Shown: piece after piece, positions 40,214 through 49,149 of the stretch
How positions within the stretch are numbered: the stretch's first letter is position 1
Layout: every line of letters begins with the position of its first letter
NCBI GenBank assembly: GCA_028279185.1
Contig: JANQSS010000111.1
Location: forward strand, 1-64,000
Direction of reading: 5' to 3'
Length of the DNA: 64,000 bases
Source of the DNA: Saprospiraceae bacterium
Lineage (GTDB): Bacteria; Bacteroidota; Bacteroidia; Chitinophagales; Saprospiraceae
The notes under the pieces: model-generated
Told to the model about the DNA's origin: nothing
The model's database searches: none
The model's input: the letters and a program-made list of their open reading frames with translations, nothing else
Made by a program: the position numbers and the translations under genes

Positions 40214-41275
40214 ATGGAAGAAGAGAAGGTTATATTCAACGACGGTGAATACCACATAGTTAAAAAGCATTTTTTTTCAGACGAGCTCATCACGTTCTTT
40301 GACAATACGAGTTGGGGTGAGACTGGTGCTCTGTATGAGCACAAAGACACTCGATCTCGTTTGGAAGAAATTGAGCGCCCTACCCTACTCGAAGTACGCG
40401 ACAAAAATGATCTCGTTGGTTGCTGCGTCTTTGTAGGGCGTACAACGTATACGAAGGGAAGATCCAACCTAACAAACTTTGTTAGATATCTTGTTGCAAA
40501 TCCAAAGTATCGCGGGCAAGGATTGATGACGAAGTATGCTATTCATACAATGGATAGTGTTCGCAAGGACGCACAACCCGGAACCTTATATGTAGGTACT
40601 GTTGAAAAATTCAATAAAAAATCATACAACTTGGTCAGTGCGGTTAACTATGAGGAGACAGCGACTATCCGAACCATGTCATTCAGTCGACTAGTCCCTA
40701 AGAAAGACGATCGAGTTAAACGAATTTCCACACATGAGGAAAAAGATAAAATACAAGACGTCTTAAAATTACAGCACAGTGATTTTGCGCTTTTTCACAT
40801 GGAAAATATTTTTTATAAAAATGACTATTATTATATAGAAAAAAATGGTGAAATAATCGCAGGTGTACAAATTTTTCCGGCCCGTTGGGTGATTAAAAAA
40901 CTTCCTGGAATAAGTGGAAAAATCGCCATGTCCGTACTCCCACATATACCCATTCTTAACAAAGTCTTTAATCCAAAAAACTTTCAATTCCTGGCCCTAG
41001 AAGGATTTATTTATCAAAAAAATTGTCTCGAAGATCTACACAAATTAATTTCACATGTTCTCAATATTCATCAACTCAAAACTGCATTGTTTTGGCTAGA
41101 CGAAAAAGCCCCGCTTTGCGAAGCATTATTAAAATACGGAAAGCTCGGGATGCTGCAACAACTGGGAGCTGCCTCCGATGCAACGATCATGATCAGCTTC
41201 ACAGACATGGCAGAAGATGCTATTTCAGACATTAAATCCAGGCCGCTATATCAATCAGGTTTTGATTTTATATGA
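40214..41275 (+). CDS. GNAT-fold acetyltransferase-like protein
   Basis: 353 residues, twice the usual GNAT size. The acetyl-CoA binding motif is clear: VRYLVANPKYRGQGLMTKYA, about residues 95-114. The N-terminal half is one GNAT domain. The C-terminal half (about 190-353) has strands and helices that could be a second, degenerate GNAT-like domain, without a visible R-x-x-G-x-G loop. No signal peptide. Substrate unknown. It stands alone between the prenyl synthase (divergent) and a lipase-like gene. Confidence 0.65.
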   Translation: MEEEKVIFNDGEYHIVKKHFFSDELITFFDNTSWGETGALYEHKDTRSRLEEIERPTLLEVRDKNDLVGCCVFVGRTTYTKGRSNLTNFVRYLVANPKYRGQGLMTKYAIHTMDSVRKDAQPGTLYVGTVEKFNKKSYNLVSAVNYEETATIRTMSFSRLVPKKDDRVKRISTHEEKDKIQDVLKLQHSDFALFHMENIFYKNDYYYIEKNGEIIAGVQIFPARWVIKKLPGISGKIAMSVLPHIPILNKVFNPKNFQFLALEGFIYQKNCLEDLHKLISHVLNIHQLKTALFWLDEKAPLCEALLKYGKLGMLQQLGAASDATIMISFTDMAEDAISDIKSRPLYQSGFDFI

Positions 41276-41723
41276 CGGTTGTGGCTTCTAGTTGTTGGCA
41301 ATTTGTAAATGCCTGAATAAGGTTGACGGGTTGGAATTCCCAGGCATAAACTTTATATGTTAACGTCCAGGTCTTATATTGACACTTTCGATTATTCATT
41401 TCTTTGCTCGTCCGAAGAAAACGAACCAGAAGAAAAGACGCTTTTTCAAAGGTCTTTTTTGACTTCATATGTTAAAAAACGATTGTCCTTACCTAAATTC
41501 CCTCCAAGACTTGGAGAATGCTTTACAGCAATGACAACCTAGGCTGTTGAAAAAGAGTATTCGTATAAAGATCAGGTAAATTTTATCATAGGATTTCAAT
41601 CTCCGTTCGATGAAACCAAACTATTTTTTATTTTCCTAACCGCTAAACATGTTTGTCCGGTATTCACGATCCATCCACATGTAACCGTCATATGTATCAA
41701 TCAAAATATTCTTAATTTTAAGC
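41276..41723. other. Intergenic region
   Basis: 448 bases without a supported gene. A weak inverted repeat (ATGCCTG/CAGGCAT, 41309-41347) with a 25-base loop could act in termination of the preceding gene, but no T tract follows. No consensus promoter box was found before the next gene. Confidence 0.4.
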
Positions 41724-43157
41724 ATGAAAAATTTTCTTTTAGTCCTTCTCCTTATACTGACAACCTGCTCACTCAGTCGCAGTCAGGTAATTGTTTCATA
41801 CGAACACATTACTGATCTATCAAGTACCCAAGTCGATAGTATTATCGGGGACGCGGGTCCCTTCGGTGTGGCTATTTACAAAGTTGTTTACACTATGATA
41901 GACCACAATGAAAAACGCGACACGGTCAGCGGTCTTTTTGGTCTGCCATTGAACCCAACTTTTAGAACGACCCTAGTGGTATATAATCATGGAACCACAC
42001 AAGGGCCGGCTGATGCACCTTCGAATCTTGGAAGCGGTTTTTCTGAAACACTTGCTTTTTCATCCTTTGGGTTCGCAACAGCGGCACCAGATTACATCGG
42101 CCTAGGTGAATCGGATTCATTCCACCCGTACGTGCATGCTGAATCTGAGGCACTGTCCGGACTTTACATGATAGCAGTCGCCTATGAGATTATGGACCTG
42201 GAAAATGTTCCTAATCCGGGATCAGAGCTTTTTATTGCCGGATATTCGCAAGGTGGACATGCTTCCATGGCTTTGCAAAAATTGATTGAAACGGATTTTA
42301 CAGACGATATCGACATCACGGCATGTGCGCATGGTTCAGGACCATATAGCATTAGTCATGTAATGCGGAATTTAATAATTGGAGATGAGGTCTATTTACC
42401 TGTCGGCTTTATTCCATATGTGATTTTGGGCTATCAAGCAGCTTACGGGGATTTATATGATTCGCTAGATGAAATTTTTAAACCTAACTACATTCCACGA
42501 ATTATTGACTTCCAAAATGGAGATTTGGATTTGACAAATTTATCCATTCAATTAGGTTTGGGACTTTTTTTTGAAGTAGGTGCCGTGATCCCTAAATACA
42601 TTCTTCAGGATTCCATAGTAGCTCGCCTCGAAGCAAATGATCCCGATGATCAACTTATTCGCTATTTACGAGAAAACGACGTCTACGAATTCCGTGCGAA
42701 TACGCCGACCAGATTGTACTACTGCGAAGCAGATGATATCGTCCCTTTTGAAAATACGATATTCGCTGATTCAGCCATGCAAATTTTGGGTGCCAGTGAC
42801 TTAGAAGCTATTCATGTTAATCCGAATGCCGACCATGGCCAATGCGCCGTTGAAGCGATACCATTGGCCATTGATTACTTTTTGGGCTTTTTGAATGTTG
42901 GCGTTGCCTATCAGGAAGCTCAAATAGTGAAACAATCATTTCCTAATCCCGCAGTCGACCAATTGAATATTGTACTCGAAGAAAAGTACAATGATGTCAA
43001 GTACGCCTTATTTGACGTCACAGGCAAAATCGTGCAACAAGGAATTCTTCAACATGAGTATAATTATATTGACTTAAACAGGCTTATGCCTGGCTTTCAC
43101 ACTGTGCAACTTATTCAAAACAATGAGATTCAAACATTGAGGTTTATAAAAAACTAA
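41724..43157 (+). CDS. Secreted lipase/esterase-like alpha/beta hydrolase with T9SS signal
   Basis: 477 residues. Signal peptide to about residue 20 (SRSQ). The hydrolase domain shows the oxyanion region VVYNHGTTQ, nucleophile S175 in GYSQGG, an acid in YYCEADDIVPF and a His in NADHGQC. The arrangement fits the secretory-lipase (LIP) type of serine hydrolase. A type A T9SS sorting domain starts at about residue 400 (FPNPAVDQLNIVL) and ends TLRFIKN. Expected to be exported across the outer membrane and to act on lipids or esters. Confidence 0.85.
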   Translation: MKNFLLVLLLILTTCSLSRSQVIVSYEHITDLSSTQVDSIIGDAGPFGVAIYKVVYTMIDHNEKRDTVSGLFGLPLNPTFRTTLVVYNHGTTQGPADAPSNLGSGFSETLAFSSFGFATAAPDYIGLGESDSFHPYVHAESEALSGLYMIAVAYEIMDLENVPNPGSELFIAGYSQGGHASMALQKLIETDFTDDIDITACAHGSGPYSISHVMRNLIIGDEVYLPVGFIPYVILGYQAAYGDLYDSLDEIFKPNYIPRIIDFQNGDLDLTNLSIQLGLGLFFEVGAVIPKYILQDSIVARLEANDPDDQLIRYLRENDVYEFRANTPTRLYYCEADDIVPFENTIFADSAMQILGASDLEAIHVNPNADHGQCAVEAIPLAIDYFLGFLNVGVAYQEAQIVKQSFPNPAVDQLNIVLEEKYNDVKYALFDVTGKIVQQGILQHEYNYIDLNRLMPGFHTVQLIQNNEIQTLRFIKN

Positions 43158-43295
43158 ATCCGATTATTGGAAACTTTATTTCGTATTCGATTTTTATACA
43201 AGATGGTATACCTAATTCCTTTAATGGTGAAAGGAATAATAAATTCTTAACACTTGTGTCTTGAACAAATTTCTTTAGAAATGAATTAAGACAGC

Positions 43296-44063
43296 ATGAA
43301 AATTCTCTTGTACAGCGTCGTATTCTTCGCACCCTTATTTCTTCTTACTTCATGCAAAGTGGCAGACGTCAAAAGCACAAGTAGACCCGTATCACATGAA
43401 ATATGGGATAGCCTGCTAAAGCAACATGTTAGTGCTGATGGTTTAGTTGATTACACCGGTTTCCAAAAAGATAGTGCCCGCCTCAACGCTTATCTTGAAA
43501 TTTTATCCAATAATCATCCAAACGAAGCGCATTGGTCCTATAAAGAACGACTTGCCTACTGGATCAATGCATACAATGCCTTTACTGTTAAAATCGTAAC
43601 AGACAATTATCCAATTCCGAGCATAAAGGATATTAAAAATGGAATTCCGTTTGTGAATACCGTGTGGGATATCAAGTTCATCAATATTGAGGGGCATGCG
43701 TACGATTTGAATAATATCGAACATGGGATACTGCGACCAAAGTTTAACGAACCAAGGATTCATTTTGCGGTCAATTGCGCATCCATTTCCTGCCCTGTAC
43801 TCTCTTCTGAAGCATATGTCGCCAAAAAGATCGATAGCCAATTGGACACAGCAGCCAAGCGCTTTCTATCAGATAAAAGCCGGAATAAGATCCTTTCCAA
43901 GGATAAAGCAAAATTGTCAAAAATTTTCTCCTGGTTCAAGGGTGATTTCACAAAGAATAAGAGCCTGCCCGCGTACATTAGTCAATTTACTGACATTGAA
44001 CTCAACGCTGATGCCGATCTTGATTTTCTCGATTACGATTGGCGTATTAACGACCAAAAATGA
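43296..44063 (+). CDS. DUF547 lipoprotein
   Basis: 255 residues. Lipoprotein signal ending LLTSC (C20). The DUF547 core is clear: LAYWINAYNAFTVKIV, then NIEHGILRPKF and IHFAVNCASISCPVLSSEAY. The family is common in Bacteroidota and plants and has no firmly established biochemical role. The paired Cys in NCASISCP are conserved. Separated by 138 bases from the lipase gene on the same strand; possibly but not clearly cotranscribed. Confidence 0.9.
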   Translation: MKILLYSVVFFAPLFLLTSCKVADVKSTSRPVSHEIWDSLLKQHVSADGLVDYTGFQKDSARLNAYLEILSNNHPNEAHWSYKERLAYWINAYNAFTVKIVTDNYPIPSIKDIKNGIPFVNTVWDIKFINIEGHAYDLNNIEHGILRPKFNEPRIHFAVNCASISCPVLSSEAYVAKKIDSQLDTAAKRFLSDKSRNKILSKDKAKLSKIFSWFKGDFTKNKSLPAYISQFTDIELNADADLDFLDYDWRINDQK

Positions 44064-44691
44064 TTGCAGCCAATAGAAGATTAATAGTGCTGAAAAATGA
44101 GCATCCAATTAGGATTCAACCTGAATTTCTATTCTCATCTCGAAAACTTTCACTAAAGGATTCTATAAATTACTTATCTGTTAACTTCCTGGGGTGTAAA
44201 ACATCTAACGTACCACAATTTTTATAGGTGCTATTACCCTATTTATAATATCACCCATTAGTATTTGTATATCCGAAGTTTCCGTTGTCAGGTTATTAAA
44301 CCCGCGATCTTCGCATTCCCCTTGCCTTGCTCGATGTAGTTAAGAGACACCATATCCATCTTATTTTTTGCTCCAATTGTAACGGGCCATCTACTAAACA
44401 CCCCAATTTTAACAAATCTCAGTCCTTCGTTTCTTGTTCTGCTTGGCCACCTGCAAGGACCATTTAAGCTTTGGATAACTTGGATTTCTTGAGCCTTTAC
44501 TATGTTGTTGTCTTAACAGTTCCGCGGCTTTACTAACTTAAAGCAGCCCGTCTTTTAAGAAAAAAGTCGTTTAGAAGTGTTCGATTTTGAGATTCAAGCA
44601 AGAGCGTGCGCATCAACCTGCAGCATGTATAGGTATTTATACGCAATGCGAATTCCGTAGAAACCCCTTATAATAAACACGTATTTGGACG
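44064..44691. other. Intergenic region
   Basis: About 630 bases with stops in all frames and no recognisable RNA or repeat. Nothing further is seen before the promoter box at 44692. Confidence 0.5.
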
Positions 44692-44699
44692 TATTTTTG
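44692..44699 (+). promoter_or_regulatory. Promoter box candidate of the two-component operon
   Basis: TATTTTTG fits TAnnTTTG. Its position 29 bases before the ATG at 44729 predicts a short leader of about 23 bases. A related sequence TATTTGGA lies 10 bases upstream. No clear -33 box. Confidence 0.45.
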
Positions 44700-44728
44700 G
44701 AATAGAAAAATATACTAAACCAACGATT

Positions 44729-45169
44729 ATGAATCAATATCTTAACACGAAACCAAATCTCTGGACTCTTTTATGTCTTGGCATACTCGTATTCTATGGA
44801 ATAAGTCAGTTCTCAGGAGATAATGATTGCATCCCTACAAAGGAGTGTGGATCAATACCGGATTATAAACTGACGCCGGAGGAGGCGCAAGAGTATCTGG
44901 AAAAGTATGAAGAATATTTGAATCAAGAAATAGAGGTAGTAAATCCTGATGTCCGGTATTTTTACTTACCTCGGTGCGAGATGGCCGAAATGCTGAAAGA
45001 TGTTGGAGCTGAGGCAGACGTCAAAGCGCATTTGGCTGTAAAAAGCGAACAAAACGAAAATGGTGCAATAACTAACGCGATTGTCCTGGTATTCGAGGAT
45101 TATCTGCCTTCAACCACCCCAAGTTGGTTTGACTTTACCACTCCATGTCCAAATGTTTGTAACTTTTGA
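44729..45169 (+). CDS. Unrecognised membrane-anchored protein, first gene of a signalling operon
   Basis: 146 residues. One N-terminal hydrophobic segment (about 11-28, LWTLLCLGILVFYGISQF) and then a soluble, acidic part predicted to be periplasmic. Cys at 34, 40, 83, 140 and 144 could form disulfides. The segment YKLTPEEAQEYLEKYEEYLN is a helix. No known domain is recognised. It overlaps the next gene by 4 bases, so it is almost certainly cotranscribed and coupled with the membrane protein and the two-component system, perhaps as a sensor accessory (inference). Confidence 0.7.
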   Translation: MNQYLNTKPNLWTLLCLGILVFYGISQFSGDNDCIPTKECGSIPDYKLTPEEAQEYLEKYEEYLNQEIEVVNPDVRYFYLPRCEMAEMLKDVGAEADVKAHLAVKSEQNENGAITNAIVLVFEDYLPSTTPSWFDFTTPCPNVCNF

Positions 45170-45804
45170 ATGATATAATCTATGGAATGACATACTGTAG
45201 TTTTTTAATAACTGCAGTGAGCATTATGTTACTAATTGGGCGTAAGGTACTCCAGGATATTTTTTATTTTTTACTTACCTGCTTAATTATTGGAGTGACA
45301 GCGCTAATACTTGGTAAAAAAGGAATCAACAACCTTCCTTTGCTTCACTTATTTACGTTACTGGAGTATTTCTTCTTGTCAAGATGGTACAACAAGTTGC
45401 TAACTCCGAATACGCTAATTCAAAAGGTGCATCATTACAGCATCTTTCTGTTTGTTTTAATAATAATCTTAAATTCAATATATATACAGCCCCTATATAC
45501 ATTTAATACCTTTTCGAAAACATTGACCCATTTACTTCTCTTGATGAATCCCATACTCTACTGTATCGATCGTTTGCGTCAGGATGTCATAGTAGAGTTG
45601 TCAACAAGTATTAGCTTTATAAATGCGGCTGTGCTTTTATATTATTCAGGTAGTCTTTTCATATTTATGTCAAGTGCTTATTTCACAAATGAAATTACTG
45701 ACTATAGTAAGATACCATGGGTAATTAATTCAATTTTGCAGTTCATTTTTCAGTTTACAATACTAGTTGGCATATGGAAACAGAATCATTCGTTCGGGAA
45801 TTAA
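45166..45804 (+). CDS. Unrecognised polytopic membrane protein
   Basis: 212 residues with about seven hydrophobic helices. The frame opens with TTG at 45166, overlapping the previous stop as TTGA. An ATG at 45187 (MTYCSF) is an alternative. Conserved-looking polar spots are HLFTLLEYFFLSRWY and CIDRLRQD. Some Bacteroidota sensor operons carry a similar 7-helix protein next to a histidine kinase, but no family name can be given. It overlaps the kinase gene by 31 bases and may act as its membrane sensor. Confidence 0.7.
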   Translation: MNDIIYGMTYCSFLITAVSIMLLIGRKVLQDIFYFLLTCLIIGVTALILGKKGINNLPLLHLFTLLEYFFLSRWYNKLLTPNTLIQKVHHYSIFLFVLIIILNSIYIQPLYTFNTFSKTLTHLLLLMNPILYCIDRLRQDVIVELSTSISFINAAVLLYYSGSLFIFMSSAYFTNEITDYSKIPWVINSILQFIFQFTILVGIWKQNHSFGN

Positions 45805-46577
45805 TGCCGTTGTTGATTTCAGGAGTGGCTATAATGACATTGATAGGAATGACCTTCGTATTTTACATACAGTTTCTCAATAAACGATTATTTACAGAAC
45901 AGAAAAACAGGCAAAAATTAATGATGAAGCATCAGGAAGAACTTATTCAAAATAATATAATCTCTCAAGAAAAAGAAAGACATCGAATTGCTCAAGATTT
46001 ACATGACGATATAGGATCTAAGCTTAACGTCATGCACCTGTATATCCACAACGTCATCAATAAAGTGGATAAAGAAGAAGCCCGAGAGCTGCTCTTCGAA
46101 ATAGATAAATTGCTCAAAAAAGCAATCAATTCAACGCGAAATATATCACATAATCTTCTTCCGCCAACATTGAGTAGTTTGGGTATTTTTTCTGCCATAC
46201 AGGAATTAGTGGAAGAAATAACAGGAAGCTCAAATATAGAAGTAAACTTCACAGCTTCCGGTAATGAACGAATCCGCTTAAAAAGTAAAATTGCCGAAGT
46301 GAATATATTCAGAATCATTCAGGAATGGATAAGTAATTCATTAAAACAATCCGCAACACATATCTTCTTAGATATAACTCATCGCAATGACCTAATTATC
46401 ATCTCATATGAAGACAACGGACCTGGTTATGACCCTGACAGTACTTCACTACTATCAGGAATGGGGCTTCGAAATATCAACAACAGAGTTAACATGATGA
46501 AGGCTTCAATGCGGAATCTGAGTGCTTTGGGACAGTCCGCAAAGTATATTTTAACCTATAAAATAAGTAACCAATGA
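45774..46577 (+). CDS. Sensor histidine kinase (HisKA_3, NarX/LiaS type)
   Basis: 267 residues. One N-terminal membrane helix (about 12-33), a coiled-coil linker, then the dimerisation helix ERHRIAQDLHDDIGSKLN with the phospho-acceptor H77. The ATPase domain has the N-box region IQEWISNSLKQS, DNGPGYD and GMGLRNINNRV. There is no extracellular sensor domain, so sensing is likely delegated to the two upstream membrane proteins. It overlaps the regulator gene as ATGA. Confidence 0.93.
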   Translation: METESFVRELMPLLISGVAIMTLIGMTFVFYIQFLNKRLFTEQKNRQKLMMKHQEELIQNNIISQEKERHRIAQDLHDDIGSKLNVMHLYIHNVINKVDKEEARELLFEIDKLLKKAINSTRNISHNLLPPTLSSLGIFSAIQELVEEITGSSNIEVNFTASGNERIRLKSKIAEVNIFRIIQEWISNSLKQSATHIFLDITHRNDLIIISYEDNGPGYDPDSTSLLSGMGLRNINNRVNMMKASMRNLSALGQSAKYILTYKISNQ

Positions 46578-47251
46578 TCAAAGTGGCACTAGTGGATGAC
46601 GAGGCTTTATTTCGAAAAGGATTGCGAATGCTAATCTCGGATATGCCAGATATCGAGGTTGTGTTTGAGAGTTCAAACGGCATCGAACTTCTAGAAACAT
46701 TGGAAAATGGCAATGTTGAGCGTCCCGATATCGTCTTGCTGGATATGAACATGCCTAAAATGGATGGTCTTGATACATTCAATGCGATGCGTCAAAAATA
46801 TAGCGAAGTACATGTTGTCATTTTGTCTTCGCATTTTAAAAAAGCTTTTGTGCTCTATATGCTAGAACTAGGTGTATGTAGTTTTGTATCAAAGGACACG
46901 GACATCACTATTTTTGAAAAGGTGATCAGAGAAGTGTACGAAAATGGATTCTTTTACTCCGATCAAATACTTGAAATCATTAATCAGAGCTTTACTAAGA
47001 AAATAGAAAAGAGTTCAAAAACCTATAAGGGAATTGACCTCACGAATAGAGAATACCAGGTACTAAAACTTATTTGTCTGCAATACACAACTAAAGAAAT
47101 AGCTCAGAAGCTTTTCATTAGCCCGAGAACCGTAGAAGGTCATCGAAATAGATTATTCGACAAAATTGATTGCCGGAATATCGCTGGTTTGGTTTCCTAT
47201 GCAATACAACATTCTATTGTCGATCTATCCATACCCCCAAAATTTGACTGA
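46574..47251 (+). CDS. LuxR/NarL-family response regulator
   Basis: 225 residues. Receiver domain (1-120) with acidic pocket D8/D9, phospho-acceptor D57 in IVLLDMNMPKMDG, and a conserved Lys in FVSKD. The LuxR-type HTH lies at about 160-220 (LTNREYQVLKLICLQYTTKE, then SPRTVEGHRNRLFDK). Partner of the kinase just upstream. The CdtB-like cassette begins 390 bases downstream on the same strand; a regulatory link is possible but unproven. Confidence 0.93.
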   Translation: MIKVALVDDEALFRKGLRMLISDMPDIEVVFESSNGIELLETLENGNVERPDIVLLDMNMPKMDGLDTFNAMRQKYSEVHVVILSSHFKKAFVLYMLELGVCSFVSKDTDITIFEKVIREVYENGFFYSDQILEIINQSFTKKIEKSSKTYKGIDLTNREYQVLKLICLQYTTKEIAQKLFISPRTVEGHRNRLFDKIDCRNIAGLVSYAIQHSIVDLSIPPKFD

Positions 47252-47640
47252 TTGACCTTTGAGAGATGAGGTTATGAAATCCAACGTTTTTCACCCTAAT
47301 ATCCTACAGAAAAAATGCCCCTCGCATATCAGATTATTTGAACCCTAACATATAATTAGAGGTAATCAAATATGTATTTCACGCCAGAAAATCCTACAGC
47401 CTGTATTCCTCTCCTAACTTCAAAAGAGTACTTTCTATACTACGTACTTACCACCTAGTGATAAAAACAAATGCCCCCATTTTTGTAATTGGGTATTTAT
47501 CCTCTGTCGCCAATTTTATTTCTGATTGATATTTACCATTGTAATCGAGGGTGTTGTATTTAAATAAATCTCCCGGGTTTAATTAAGGTTTACAAAATAC
47601 GTCTCTCCTCAAATATCTTAATCTTTAAAATTTAATTAGC
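47252..47640. other. Intergenic region before the toxin-like cassette
   Basis: 389 AT-rich bases. No gene. A weak inverted repeat AAATGCCC/GGGTATTT (about 47468-47500) surrounds CATTTTTG, one base off the TAnnTTTG box, which might be a promoter far upstream. The 60 bases before the ATG at 47641 are pyrimidine and A rich without a consensus box. Confidence 0.4.
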
Positions 47641-48378
47641 ATGAGTTTTTATGACAATCAACCACTTACGGCTGCTTCAGTCTTGAATGAAGTAACATCT
47701 ATACCGCAAGAATTGTATCAAAATGAAGGAAATGTTGTTGCCACCGTGGCTGGCACCAGCAGTGCGTCTAATGGAGAAGTCATTTCCGGAATGACCATTT
47801 TCAACAATACCAATCCGGGTACCATTGCATACGCTGCCGTACCACCAACGGGTATAGTTAATAATCAGCCTGCACAGCGACTAATCTGTTCAATAAATAG
47901 TAATCATGAACATCCTTCATCGAGAATTATTGATTTTACAACGAAACCAAAAGAACTGGATGAAACAAGAGAAAAGCAGCTGTTTATGCACGTGTATCCC
48001 TATCAAACCGAGTCAATGGCAAATGGCGAAAGAGGTCCATTGTATACAAACGGCACACAGGCAAACTTAATTCCGCTTTTAGTTTCTCCTGGATCAGTGT
48101 CTTTAGCACCTCCTTTGACCAGTGAAGAATTGGACACATTAGGTTTTACCGAATCCGCTCCTCTGGGAATTGATTTCTCAGGTATAATGAAAGGCATTGT
48201 AAAAAGCGTTCCAATTGTCGCGGATGCTGGTCTGAAAATTTATCAGGAATTATCAGGAGCTCAATCAGTAGCTATGCGTAACAAGTCTCAAAACGTTGCA
48301 ATTTTAGGGTTACTTGGCTCTGTCGCAAGTATTGCCGTACCATTAGTAGGAAGTCTTATTAAAAAGGTACTGGATTAA
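47641..48378 (+). CDS. Unrecognised protein paired with a CdtB-like nuclease
   Basis: 245 residues, no signal peptide (MSFYDNQPLTAASVLNEV). Residues 1-175 look like a soluble beta-rich domain. Residues of about 176-205 and 218-240 are hydrophobic or amphipathic (GLLGSVASIAVPLVGSLI at the end), separated by a polar NKSQ stretch, like a membrane-inserting hairpin. No known domain was recognised; there are no ricin-lectin QxW repeats, so it is not an obvious CdtA or CdtC. The CdtB-like gene starts 69 bases on. By inference the two are coexpressed, and this protein could be a carrier, translocator or neutralising partner of the nuclease. Confidence 0.75.
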   Translation: MSFYDNQPLTAASVLNEVTSIPQELYQNEGNVVATVAGTSSASNGEVISGMTIFNNTNPGTIAYAAVPPTGIVNNQPAQRLICSINSNHEHPSSRIIDFTTKPKELDETREKQLFMHVYPYQTESMANGERGPLYTNGTQANLIPLLVSPGSVSLAPPLTSEELDTLGFTESAPLGIDFSGIMKGIVKSVPIVADAGLKIYQELSGAQSVAMRNKSQNVAILGLLGSVASIAVPLVGSLIKKVLD

Positions 48379-48395
48379 ATTTATTAAATCATTTT

Positions 48396-48429
48396 AAGAA
48401 AGGGTTTTCCAGAAAGAAGGCCCTTTCTT
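48396..48429 (+). promoter_or_regulatory. Hairpin between the cassette genes
   Basis: A perfect 9-bp stem, AAGAAAGGG (48396-48404) with CCCTTTCTT (48421-48429), and a 16-base loop. It is followed by a mixed T/C stretch rather than a T run. It sits 18 bases before the start of the nuclease gene. It may be a partial terminator or attenuator that sets the ratio of the two products. Confidence 0.5.
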
Positions 48430-48447
48430 TCTTCGAAACAATTAATC

Positions 48448-49149
48448 ATGAAATATATTACTTGGAATATGCAGGGAGCCACTGGTTTTCGCGAGAGTAA
48501 ATGGAACACAGATGTTAAGCGATTATTTTTGAACCTGGGTGCGGATATAATTTGTCTGCAAGAAGCCGGTGTTCCTCCGGCAACCGCCATCTCATTCCCA
48601 TTCCCGGGATGGATAGCAGGAGGTGACCCGGGAATACCATGGGCATTTTTGCAATGGAATTTGGGCACTCGTTCCAGGCCTAAATTTGTTTATATTTTTT
48701 GGATTCAATGCGACCCTGGAGCCAATAGAAACAATCTCGCAATTGTATCCAAACAACAACCCAATGCAGTTGTTGTCGTAAATGGAGGAATTCCCGGAGC
48801 GAGGCCTGCAATTGGCATCCAACTTTTTATTGATGGAGTTGCCGTAAACATTTATTCTTTGCATGCTTTTTCCGGAGGAGGTGGTAATGCTCCGGCATTA
48901 TTAAATAACATCCATGCAGTCGGAGGCCCTTGGTTCGCTCTAGGAGATTACAATCGCGATCCGGGAACTTGGGCTCATGTTGCGCTACCTCCAGGAACAA
49001 ATGGCTGCCCCCATAATGGCAGCATTACTCACCCTTCTTCAGGAACAAACCTGGATTATGCTTTTATTAACCCTGCACCTAGCGTTAAAGGTGTAGTACT
49101 TGACAATTTTATTGTATCAGATCACTATCCTGTTGGGTATCAAATTTAA
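48448..49149 (+). CDS. CdtB-like DNase I-fold endonuclease
   Basis: 233 residues of the endonuclease/exonuclease/phosphatase fold. The sequence follows the cytolethal distending toxin B pattern: TWNMQG then ESKWN near the N-terminus, CLQEAG, WNLGT, RNNLAIVSKQ, ARPAIGIQL, SLHAF, ALGDYNRDP, LDYAFI and SDHYPVGY. Catalytic and metal residues are all present: N7, E39, R94, H139, D167, N169, D203, D225 and H226. CdtB cuts host DNA and some members hydrolyse phosphoinositides (family knowledge). Unlike classical CdtB there is no signal peptide, and no CdtA or CdtC neighbour. The unrecognised 245-residue protein precedes it. Role could be host-directed or inter-bacterial toxin. Confidence 0.88.
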   Translation: MKYITWNMQGATGFRESKWNTDVKRLFLNLGADIICLQEAGVPPATAISFPFPGWIAGGDPGIPWAFLQWNLGTRSRPKFVYIFWIQCDPGANRNNLAIVSKQQPNAVVVVNGGIPGARPAIGIQLFIDGVAVNIYSLHAFSGGGGNAPALLNNIHAVGGPWFALGDYNRDPGTWAHVALPPGTNGCPHNGSITHPSSGTNLDYAFINPAPSVKGVVLDNFIVSDHYPVGYQI

